Shown here in pieces: positions 46,580-54,072 of a stretch of 64,000 bases of DNA (within the stretch, counting starts at the first letter, position 1; each line of letters begins with the position of its first letter). Below the pieces are notes generated by a model, which saw only the letters and a list, made by a program, of their open reading frames with translations, made no database searches and was not told the origin of the DNA. The stretch comes from Cyclobacteriaceae bacterium. GTDB taxonomy: Bacteria; Bacteroidota; Bacteroidia; Cytophagales; Cyclobacteriaceae. Location of the stretch: NCBI GenBank assembly GCA_016786495.1, contig JAEUUJ010000081.1:50764-114763 (forward strand), in the 5' to 3' direction. The translations under genes were made by a program, and so were the position numbers.

Positions 46580-46651
46580 ATGGCAAAGAAAGCGAAGAAA
46601 GCAGCTAAGAAAAAAGCAACTAAAAAGAAAGCTGCCAAGAAGAAGAAGTAA
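46580..46651 (+). CDS. 23-residue Lys/Ala-rich histone H1-like mini-protein
   Basis: The ATG at 46580 opens a 23-residue peptide made only of Met, Ala, Lys and one Thr: it begins MAKKAKKAAKKKATKKK, and the last four residues before the TAA are Lys. A promoter lies upstream and a strong terminator begins 21 bases after the stop, so it is an independent transcription unit. The composition is that of the basic tails of bacterial Hc1/H1-like proteins, which bind DNA or RNA. Most such proteins in Bacteroidota are at least twice as long, as far as I recall. Nucleic-acid binding is inferred. Confidence 0.72.
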   Translation: MAKKAKKAAKKKATKKKAAKKKK

Positions 46652-46672
46652 TTGATCTCTGATCAATGAAAT

Positions 46673-46703
46673 AAAAAAGTCCTGACTAAGTCGGGACTTT
46701 TTT
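46673..46703 (+). terminator. Intrinsic terminator of the mini-protein gene
   Basis: AGTCCTGAC, loop TAA, GTCGGGACT, followed by TTTTT. It is a 9-bp stem with one T-G pair, and an A-rich left flank makes it bidirectional in form. Confidence 0.85.
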
Positions 46704-46779
46704 GTTTGTGGATACTTGTCATAACGAACCTTTTATTGCGTTACATGTTTTAACTTGTAGAACAAAATCAAACATTGCT

Positions 46780-47823
46780 ATGATCGCTACCAAAGGATAC
46801 GCTGCCCAAACGGCAACCTCGAAACTCGAGTTTTTCAACTTCGAACGGAGAGATGTTGGCCCTTCAGACATTCAATTTGACATTTTGTACTGTGGCGTGT
46901 GCCACTCCGACCTGCACCAGGTACGCAACGAATGGGGCGGATCGCTGTATCCGATGGTCCCAGGCCATGAAATTGTAGGGAAAGTGACGCACGTAGGCGC
47001 AAAGGTTAAGAAATTCAAGGCGGGCGATCTGGCAGCCGTTGGCTGTTTGGTTGATTCATGCCGCGAATGCGAGAACTGCAAACAGGGGCTTGAACAATAT
47101 TGTTACAACGGAGCAACTGGCACGTACAACGCCCGCGACAAAGTTCATGGCGGAGTTACCTATGGCGGATACTCAAAACAGATGGTTGTTGCAGAAGAAT
47201 TTGCGTTGAAAGTTTCTGAGACACTTCCGCTGGCGAACGTTGCTCCATTATTATGTGCAGGAATTACCACGTATTCGCCTTTGCGTCATTGGAAGGTGGG
47301 GAAGGGGCATAATGTTGCTGTGGTTGGACTCGGTGGCCTGGGCCACATGGCGCTGAAGTTTGCGGCAGCATTTGGGGCGGATGTAACGATGCTCAGTACT
47401 TCCCCAAACAAAGAGGCCGATGCCCGGAAACTGGGCGCACATCATTTTGCTTTGCTGAACGATGCCAAACAGATGAAGGACTTGAAGAGTAAGTTTGATT
47501 TCATCATCAATACCGTTTCTGCTCCGCACGACTACAATGCGCTGCTGCGGACGCTGAACACCAACGGCACGATGATTTGTGTGGGTATTCCGCCAACACC
47601 AATCGAGTTGATGGGCTTTGCGCTGCTGGGCAACCGCAGAAGCATTGCCGGTTCGTCTATTGGCGGTATTCCGGAAACCCAGGAGATGCTCGACTATTGT
47701 GCTGCGCACAACATTGTTTCCGACATTGAACTGATCAACATTAATTACATCAACGAAGCCTACGAACGCATGCTGAAAGGCGATGTGAAATACCGGTTTG
47801 TGATTGATATGGCTTCGCTGTGA
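46780..47823 (+). CDS. Zinc-dependent NAD(P)+ alcohol dehydrogenase (YahK/CAD type)
   Basis: A 347-residue medium-chain dehydrogenase/reductase. Catalytic zinc ligands are visible in YCGVCHSDLH and MVPGHEIVG, and the structural zinc site has four Cys in SCRECENCKQGLEQYC. The Rossmann motif is VVGLGGLGHMALKFAAAFG. The frame is open from 46702, but the ATG at 46780 gives the usual N-terminus. Members reduce aldehydes with NADPH. The last 30 bases before the stop (47791-47820) are repeated exactly at 49163-49192. Confidence 0.92.
   Translation: MIATKGYAAQTATSKLEFFNFERRDVGPSDIQFDILYCGVCHSDLHQVRNEWGGSLYPMVPGHEIVGKVTHVGAKVKKFKAGDLAAVGCLVDSCRECENCKQGLEQYCYNGATGTYNARDKVHGGVTYGGYSKQMVVAEEFALKVSETLPLANVAPLLCAGITTYSPLRHWKVGKGHNVAVVGLGGLGHMALKFAAAFGADVTMLSTSPNKEADARKLGAHHFALLNDAKQMKDLKSKFDFIINTVSAPHDYNALLRTLNTNGTMICVGIPPTPIELMGFALLGNRRSIAGSSIGGIPETQEMLDYCAAHNIVSDIELININYINEAYERMLKGDVKYRFVIDMASL
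47791..47820 (+). repeat. 30-bp direct repeat, left copy
   Basis: The terminal coding bases of the dehydrogenase gene, starting TACCGGTTTG and ending GGCTTCGCTG. The right copy is identical at 49163-49192. The pair brackets the lipoprotein gene at 47878-49146. Confidence 0.9.
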
Positions 47824-47877
47824 GAAATAAATAAGCTGCCCGAACGTTGTTATTAGGACTTTAAACACATAAATCTC

Positions 47878-49146
47878 ATGAAAATCCCAACCTTCACAAC
47901 GCGTACCTTATCGCTTTTGCTTTTGGTACTTGCGCTTGGTAATTGCGAATCGGAAGATGTTCCCGTAACTTCCAAAACTACGGCTCCGAATAATCTCTCC
48001 TTGGCCAGAACAGGTATTCTGGATAAGATAACGATTAGTACAACCGATGTTACGAGTACTGTGCAAAGCACATTCTCCGGCAGAACATCAAAAACCGTTT
48101 CGCAGGTCTTTGCAGAAGGCGATGCACTGCAGAGCGGGCTCAACGCTACCACCACCAAACTCGTAAGTCTTAACAAGTTTAAGTTTGGCATTAACGAGCA
48201 GAAAAATACCAGGCGACCTCAGGGCCTTGCAAACTATGGAAACTATGTCATTCATGGATGGTATTTTACAAGTGAATCGACCTGGGAGGACAACTGTAAG
48301 CTTACCATAGCGGATTTAAGTCAGAGCAAATATTTTAACGTTGTTCCAGTACAGCTCCACACCACGCAAACCAACAAGTTTAAGCATATCGATTCTCACG
48401 CCAGCGGATTAACGGTGGTCGGCCATTACTTGTACATGGCAAATAGTGCATCCATACTGGTTTTTGATCTCAATAAAATCTATAAAATCATTAAGCCGTC
48501 TGATCCAGATGTTGCGAGCGGCCAGAACTTCATCTACGAATACACTTTTATGCTGCCACAGGTGGGCGAAATTATTTTCGATACCGACTCAGGGGCTAAA
48601 GCATCGTACCTGTCGCAGACGCTGATCGATTCGGTCAATCATTTTGTAGTGGGTAATTTTTATAGTACCGTTAGTTCGAGTTATTCAAGCGGAGGTAAAT
48701 CGATGATTTGGGTTTTACCGGTTACCAATACCAGTTATTCGTTTCCCACCATTCAGGCAAATGCCTCCCGTATTTACCCGCAAATTGATCCTGTTTTCCC
48801 CAGCGGGGATGAGATCGGTCAGGAGTTAACGCGGATTCAGGGAGCGATCATAAAGGATAATGTGCTGATCATGAACCGATCTTATCAGGATGATACGTAT
48901 CAATTACTCGTGATCAGGTATGCCAATATCTTTGCTGATCCGCTGGTGATTACAGATTTCTTTGCAGGCACCATAAGCAATCCTCATGGCTATAATAACA
49001 AGAACTGGTTATATGGCTGTGAAGACATGGAGTACAATAATGGAAGAGTATATACCGTAACGGAGTTTCCAGAAGGTTTATTTGGAGACCGAGCCAGTTA
49101 TTCGGGAACGTATGCTTCATTCATTAACCTGATGGATCCAATATGA
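47878..49146 (+). CDS. Lipoprotein of unknown function, 422 residues
   Basis: The N-terminus is a signal peptide with lipobox LALGNC (Cys at residue 23), followed by Glu/Asp, so lipid anchoring is likely. The body is beta-rich, with repeated segments such as YVIHGWYFTSESTW, LTVVGHYLYMANSASILVF and DNVLIMNRSYQDDTYQLLVI that look like propeller blades. No family is recognised. It lies between two copies of a 30-bp direct repeat, as if inserted after the dehydrogenase gene. Confidence 0.6.
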   Translation: MKIPTFTTRTLSLLLLVLALGNCESEDVPVTSKTTAPNNLSLARTGILDKITISTTDVTSTVQSTFSGRTSKTVSQVFAEGDALQSGLNATTTKLVSLNKFKFGINEQKNTRRPQGLANYGNYVIHGWYFTSESTWEDNCKLTIADLSQSKYFNVVPVQLHTTQTNKFKHIDSHASGLTVVGHYLYMANSASILVFDLNKIYKIIKPSDPDVASGQNFIYEYTFMLPQVGEIIFDTDSGAKASYLSQTLIDSVNHFVVGNFYSTVSSSYSSGGKSMIWVLPVTNTSYSFPTIQANASRIYPQIDPVFPSGDEIGQELTRIQGAIIKDNVLIMNRSYQDDTYQLLVIRYANIFADPLVITDFFAGTISNPHGYNNKNWLYGCEDMEYNNGRVYTVTEFPEGLFGDRASYSGTYASFINLMDPI

Positions 49147-49471
49147 CACGTTATCCTTAAAGTACCGGTTTGTGATTGATATGGCTTCGCTGGATTGATA
49201 GATGTGTCCGGAACCGGATAGTGTCTAATATATTTTAATGCCTGGGAAGTCTTCACTACCGTTTTTGCTGGCGGTAGAGGTTACAATCATGCTCAGCCGT
49301 CACCCTCCCAAGGTGAGATTATTGCACATGTTAGCGGTTTACATCAACATATTGCTGTTCATGTAAAATTCGAACACCGGCCACATTTGTCACGTTGGGT
49401 TAGTAAGTGGTAGGGAGAAGGTCTGAATGTGTTTGAATGAGAGGATGCGGTGTTCTTAATGCTTTATTCCG
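49147..49471. other. 325-base gap after the lipoprotein gene
   Basis: It starts with the right copy of the 30-bp repeat (49163-49192), so a short in-frame remnant of the dehydrogenase 3' end is present. The rest shows a small dyad near 49308-49324 (CACC...GGTG) and a TATTTTAATG stretch, but no gene I can support. Confidence 0.5.
49163..49192 (+). repeat. 30-bp direct repeat, right copy
   Basis: Identical to 47791-47820, preceded by AAAG and followed by GATTGATAGATG. The similarity stops sharply on both sides. Confidence 0.9.
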
Positions 49472-52372
49472 ATGAGGTACGCTTTTGCAGGAACCTCATT
49501 GTGTGTATTTGCGCTGCTCTCAACGGGTATTTTGGCGCAGGATTTTTCCTTCATAAAGTTCGGTCAGCAAGAGGGCCTTCAGCATTCACAAATTGTAAGC
49601 ATTTCGCAGGATAACACCGGAAATCTATGGCTCGGAACGATCACCCGATCGATATATCGTTTTGACGGCAAGTTGTTTTCTGAATACAAGATCAATGCAG
49701 GTGACCGTAATGCAACACTGTATACGTTTCGGGTTCAGGCCGATCGGCACGGTAACGTCTGGATATTGTCGAATCTTGGGTTAATTCATTTTGACGGGAA
49801 GAATTCCAAGATTATTCCGAATAAAGGAAAGTTAATCTGCGGAAGCTTGTCGGAATTGTTTCTCGATGAACACGATCACGTTTGGGTGACCGATCAAAAA
49901 GGAGAGGTATTTACGCTTCGGGGCGATTCGCTGGTGCTCCGGAAAGATATTCAACGACTGCTTCCCCGTGTATTTGCACACTATATCTCCGAAAAAGGAG
50001 AAATCCACTTCCTTAACCGTCAGGGACAAATTTTGTCGGGGATAGAACGCGCGGAACCAATGCTGACGCGTGGCCCGTGGAAAACCAGGATGCCCATTCA
50101 TTCCATCTCTCAAACAGGCAATAATGAATTCATCGTGGCTTCGACTGCCGGGATCGAAAGAGTCGATTCCACCGGAAGTTCGCTTATTCCGATTCCCGGC
50201 ATGAGTAACAAAGACTTTATCAACAAGATAATTCTCGATGAGCGCGGCTGGGTTTGGGGGGTAATGACCGGACGGCTCTTTGTAATCGATCGGGATAAGG
50301 TGGTGCACTGGATAGCTGCCACGACCGATCTGAAAAATGATACATATTCCTTATTTCAGGACCGCGATAAAAGTATTTGGCTTTCGGTTGATGCCGTGGG
50401 GATTGCCAAGTACAAGCAGCATGCCTGGCAAAAAATTCCATCTACGGTTGGTGTTGATATAACATCAATCGCAAAAAAGCCTGATGGCGGCTTACTCTTT
50501 GGAACCTATCATCACGGAGTTATCGGGTATGATAAGCCTGTGCTGCCAGACGTGCCCATTACTGCACTGCACTATTCAAATACAACCCTTTTTATAGGCA
50601 CACTTCGAAAGGGTATTTTTAAGACAAGGCGACTCACCCCCACTGCGGTTTTTCCTGACAAATCGGTCTATCTCGATGTGAATGGAGTAACGACCCACGG
50701 AGACTCCATCATTCTTGCTACACACCGGGGTCTTTATGTTATTGAAGGATCGCAGGCAAAATTCTATGGACGGAAGAGCCAGGGCTTTCTGGTAGCGGTA
50801 ACAACTCCCATTATAGTTAACGGATCAATCTATGTAGGGGGCATGGTGTCTGGTGTTTTGAAATTATCCGGCGACAGTCTGATGCAGGTAGGGCCGTCCC
50901 GACTTCGGGCTTCAACGGTTTATGGTATCCGAAAGCTTCCGTGGAATGAATATGTGGTAACGGGAGAATTTCCTGAACTGCTTTTTTTCGACTCGGCCTT
51001 TAATCACATGAAATCAATTCACCTGGATTCTTATATGTCAAACGTACTACTGGTTGAATTCATCGATCGGCAACACTTAATTGTAGCCTCCAATGACGGG
51101 TTATTCAAAGTTATTCTCAAGGGCGATTCTGTTGAGCGTGTAAAAAAGTACGGAAAGGTAGATGGCTTTAATGGGGAGGAAGTTTATGCTAATGCATCGC
51201 TGTCGGTATCGGGTCAGGGTATCTTTATCGGAACCGTAAACGGTGCATACCAATATCAGGATAAAAATGAGCTTTCGGATTTGTCGCCTCCTTCCACGTA
51301 TTTAACGCAGGCGTTATTTCGTGCAGCGAAACCCGTCGGGCCAACCTCGGGATTATTTCAGCTCTTCGTCAATCCTAAACTGAACCATCATGAGAATTAT
51401 GTAACATTCCAGTTCTCCTCAACCAGTCTATCCAATCCCTACAACACCACATTTACGTATACCATGGAGGGATTAGATGAGGGTTGGTCGGCTCCTGCTT
51501 CGTCACAGATCGTGTCGTATTCCAACTTGGCACCCGGAAACTACAAGTTTAAAGTTCAGTCGATCAGTGAAAACAAGTTAATGGGGACAATTGCAGAATA
51601 TCCTTTTGTAATCAAGCCTGCATTCTGGCAGACATCGTTGTTTTATGTAGTTATTTTCATGCTTGCAGTAGTGGGTGTAACAGGCGCCATTCAGATGTTG
51701 GCCACCCGGCGTATTTACAAGCTAAAAGTTCAGGAACAAATGCGCATTCAGGAGTCGATTCGTCTGAAAAAACAAATGTCAATGGATTTTCATGATGAGA
51801 TGGGCAACCGGCTGGCAAATATGTTGACGCAGGCAAGTCTTATGAAAATGACCTATGCGGAAGGAACGCTACATTCGGTATTTGATTTTTTTGAGAAACA
51901 TGCCCATGCCATCTACCACGGCACGAAGGATTTTATCTGGTCAATTGATTTTGAATCGAATAACCTGAAAGAGGTTGTCTCGTATCTCCGTGATTTTGGA
52001 GTCGATTATTTTGAAAAAAACGGCATCAAATTTCACGTTCAAAATGAAATCCTTTCCGAGGCTTTCAATGTAACCCTCCCGGAGGGCTACAATCGGAATA
52101 TAATCCTGATAATGAAGGAAGCCATGACAAATACCCTGAAGCACGCCAGGGCCAGGAACCTCTATTTCACTGTCGTGAACCGTAACGCTGATTATAGTAT
52201 TGAGTTGCAGGATGACGGTGTCGGGCTCTCGGAGCATGCGAAGGGTAATGGATTACGGAACATGAAATCGAGGGCTGCCCGAATTAATGGCCAGGTTGTT
52301 GTAACCAGCCGCGGGGTGAATGGAACGGTGGTGGTGCTATCATTTAAAATATCACGGCATGAACAATTTTAG
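49472..52372 (+). CDS. Two-component regulator propeller sensor histidine kinase
   Basis: A 966-residue membrane sensor. The signal peptide ends at residue 22. A periplasmic beta-propeller (about 25-600) has many D-x-x-G-x-[LVI]-W blades (DNTGNLWLGT, DRHGNVWILS). A Y_Y_Y Ig-like domain (about 630-730) precedes one membrane helix near 735-755. The HisKA_3 helix carries the conserved His in DFHDEMGN near residue 773, and the HATPase domain holds MKEAMTNTLKHARARN and DDGVGLSEHAKGNGLRN. This N-terminal layout is the one known from Bacteroidota carbohydrate-sensing HTCS-type sensors, but here without fused receiver and HTH. Its gene overlaps the next regulator gene by 14 bases. Confidence 0.92.
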   Translation: MRYAFAGTSLCVFALLSTGILAQDFSFIKFGQQEGLQHSQIVSISQDNTGNLWLGTITRSIYRFDGKLFSEYKINAGDRNATLYTFRVQADRHGNVWILSNLGLIHFDGKNSKIIPNKGKLICGSLSELFLDEHDHVWVTDQKGEVFTLRGDSLVLRKDIQRLLPRVFAHYISEKGEIHFLNRQGQILSGIERAEPMLTRGPWKTRMPIHSISQTGNNEFIVASTAGIERVDSTGSSLIPIPGMSNKDFINKIILDERGWVWGVMTGRLFVIDRDKVVHWIAATTDLKNDTYSLFQDRDKSIWLSVDAVGIAKYKQHAWQKIPSTVGVDITSIAKKPDGGLLFGTYHHGVIGYDKPVLPDVPITALHYSNTTLFIGTLRKGIFKTRRLTPTAVFPDKSVYLDVNGVTTHGDSIILATHRGLYVIEGSQAKFYGRKSQGFLVAVTTPIIVNGSIYVGGMVSGVLKLSGDSLMQVGPSRLRASTVYGIRKLPWNEYVVTGEFPELLFFDSAFNHMKSIHLDSYMSNVLLVEFIDRQHLIVASNDGLFKVILKGDSVERVKKYGKVDGFNGEEVYANASLSVSGQGIFIGTVNGAYQYQDKNELSDLSPPSTYLTQALFRAAKPVGPTSGLFQLFVNPKLNHHENYVTFQFSSTSLSNPYNTTFTYTMEGLDEGWSAPASSQIVSYSNLAPGNYKFKVQSISENKLMGTIAEYPFVIKPAFWQTSLFYVVIFMLAVVGVTGAIQMLATRRIYKLKVQEQMRIQESIRLKKQMSMDFHDEMGNRLANMLTQASLMKMTYAEGTLHSVFDFFEKHAHAIYHGTKDFIWSIDFESNNLKEVVSYLRDFGVDYFEKNGIKFHVQNEILSEAFNVTLPEGYNRNIILIMKEAMTNTLKHARARNLYFTVVNRNADYSIELQDDGVGLSEHAKGNGLRNMKSRAARINGQVVVTSRGVNGTVVVLSFKISRHEQF

Positions 52373-53000
52373 GGAAGGGTTGATCAGAAGAATTGTGATT
52401 ATTGAAGATAACGATGACCTGCGCAATGCTTACGAAATGATTATCCGTGGGCTGGAGCAATATTTTGTTGTAGCGACCTATTCGCGGTGTGAAGATGCAT
52501 TAAAGAGAATGGTAAAAGACCACCCCGATCTGGTGCTGATGGATCTTTCGCTGCCGGGCATGAGCGGCCTCGAAGGGATTTTTAAGATCAAGCAAAAGTT
52601 CTCGGCTGTAAAGGTAATTGTGCTCACTGTCCATGACGATGCTGACAGTGTTTTTCAGGCTTTTTGTGCAGGCGCCATCGGCTACATCACAAAAGACTCC
52701 AATCATATTCAACTGATTGAAGCTATTAATGAAGCGTTTACAGGAGGCGCACCCATGAGTTCCAAGATCGCATTCATGATCATTCGGTCATTTCACAAAA
52801 ATCCGAAGTCTCCGCTAACGGAGCGTGAAACGGATGTTCTTCGAAACCTTGCTCAAGGTAAAACCACCGACTACATCGCGCGTGAACTTTCGGTCAGTAT
52901 CGATACAGTAAAAACCCATATTAAACATATCTATGGAAAACTGCATGTGAACAATCGGTCCGATGCGGTGGTGAAAGCACGGGCCGAGAAACTCGTTTAG
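52359..53000 (+). CDS. LuxR-type response regulator, translationally coupled to the sensor
   Basis: A 213-residue regulator. The receiver has acidic EDND near residue 15, phospho-acceptor D in LVLMDLSLPG near 61, and Lys in YITKDSN. The HTH is LTERETDVLRNLAQGKTTDYIA, SVSIDTVKTHIKHIYG. The ATG at 52359 is used; it overlaps the kinase stop by 14 bases, a sign of coupled translation. It is probably the direct partner of the propeller kinase. Confidence 0.92.
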   Translation: MNNFREGLIRRIVIIEDNDDLRNAYEMIIRGLEQYFVVATYSRCEDALKRMVKDHPDLVLMDLSLPGMSGLEGIFKIKQKFSAVKVIVLTVHDDADSVFQAFCAGAIGYITKDSNHIQLIEAINEAFTGGAPMSSKIAFMIIRSFHKNPKSPLTERETDVLRNLAQGKTTDYIARELSVSIDTVKTHIKHIYGKLHVNNRSDAVVKARAEKLV

Positions 53001-53045
53001 ACGATGGTAGGAGGAGAATCAGTGTAACAACGCAAATCTTAAGTT

Positions 53046-53696
53046 ATGAACACAAGTATCAAGATTCCGATCAGGAAAAGAGTTGTAATTGTGGAAGATG
53101 ATCCGGGTATTCGCGAGGCATATCAGATCATCATCAATGCGTCAACGGGATATCAAACGGTAGCAACCTATGGAAACGTTGAAGACTTATTGAAAGAGAT
53201 TTACAAGGTGCTGCCCGATATCGTGATTATGGATATCGGATTACCGGGTGTCAACGGAGTGGAGGGTACATTTCAGATAAAAAAGGTGCTTCCATACGTC
53301 GAAGTAATCATCATGACGGTTTATGAGGACAGCAAATTTGTATTTGAATCTCTAAAAAACGGAGCCTCCGGCTATATTTCGAAAAGCTCCAATTATATGG
53401 AACTTTTGAATGCCCTCGATGAAATCGGCAAAGGCGGTGCCCCCATGAGCTCACGAATTGCCCGCCTGGTGGTGAAAGAGTTTTACGCATCGGGGAGTAA
53501 CCTGCTCACCCGCCGGGAGACCGAAGTCTTACAACTGATCGCATCGGGAAAGACCTATACGCAAATCGCGGATGAATTATCGATCTCAAAAGAAACGACA
53601 AAAGTCCATACCCGGAATATTTACAAAAAACTTCAGGCCAATACAAAATCAGAAGCTGTTTCAATCGGGTTTGAGAAGAAGATTATTACACGCTAA
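53046..53696 (+). CDS. Second tandem LuxR-type response regulator
   Basis: A 216-residue regulator 45 bases after the previous one, with the same layout: VVIVEDDPG, D63 in IVIMDIGLPG, Lys in YISKSSN. The HTH is LTRRETEVLQLIASGKTYTQIA, then SKETTKVHTRNIYKK. The residues on the recognition helix differ from those of its neighbour. A strong terminator follows, so the sensor and two regulators form a unit apart from the SusC/SusD operon downstream. Confidence 0.92.
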   Translation: MNTSIKIPIRKRVVIVEDDPGIREAYQIIINASTGYQTVATYGNVEDLLKEIYKVLPDIVIMDIGLPGVNGVEGTFQIKKVLPYVEVIIMTVYEDSKFVFESLKNGASGYISKSSNYMELLNALDEIGKGGAPMSSRIARLVVKEFYASGSNLLTRRETEVLQLIASGKTYTQIADELSISKETTKVHTRNIYKKLQANTKSEAVSIGFEKKIITR

Positions 53697-53722
53697 CCGG
53701 CCTGGCTATGATTGTTAAAAGG

Positions 53723-53745
53723 AAAGCCCCGTGAGGGGCTTTTTG
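53723..53745 (+). terminator. Intrinsic terminator after the regulator pair
   Basis: AAAGCCCC, loop GTGA, GGGGCTTTTT: an 8-bp stem with U-tract, 27 bases after the regulator stop. It ends the sensor-regulator unit. Confidence 0.85.
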
Positions 53746-53746
53746 G

Positions 53747-54072
53747 CAGATAGTAATTATCCTAAACCTTATAATAAATCTGCAGTTGCAAGATAACGCA
53801 AACGGATTCATGAATGCATCACTCCAGGAGAGTGAACTTTTTCGCATAAAATGAATGTCGCTTTCACGTTGAGTTCAGTGATTCGTAACGAAATCTTCGT
53901 TAGCTGACGAACAAAACTAGTGCTTATCGGGAGCAATTTGCGGTGGTGCACCATTTCTCAGCGATTTGTGAGCTATTAATCCTCCCATGGGTGTGATTTC
54001 TTTTATCCGGATGCTCAACACTTTTGGAATACTCAATACAGTATTGAGGGTATAATAACCAAACTAAAATCT
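53747..54072. other. 326-base regulatory gap ahead of the SusC gene
   Basis: It holds a dyad TAACGAA-ATC-TTCGTTA at 53886-53902, a 10-bp palindrome TGGTGCACCA at 53944-53953, and the promoter/operator described at 54023-54058. No gene is seen. Confidence 0.6.
54023..54058 (+). promoter_or_regulatory. SusC-operon promoter with internal palindromic operator
   Basis: TTTG at 54023-54026 and TATAATAA at 54051-54058 are 24 bases apart. Between them lies CTCAATAC, A, GTATTGAG at 54032-54048, a perfect 8-bp dyad with a one-base centre. A factor on the dyad would directly control the operon. The nearest regulators are the two LuxR-type proteins just upstream (inference). Confidence 0.55.

Noticed and set aside
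47251-47868. A 205-residue open frame on the minus strand
   Set aside because: Antisense to the alcohol dehydrogenase gene; no recognisable features, while the sense frame has both zinc sites.
49832-50308. A 158-residue open frame on the minus strand
   Set aside because: Shadow of the propeller kinase gene; composition is not protein-like.
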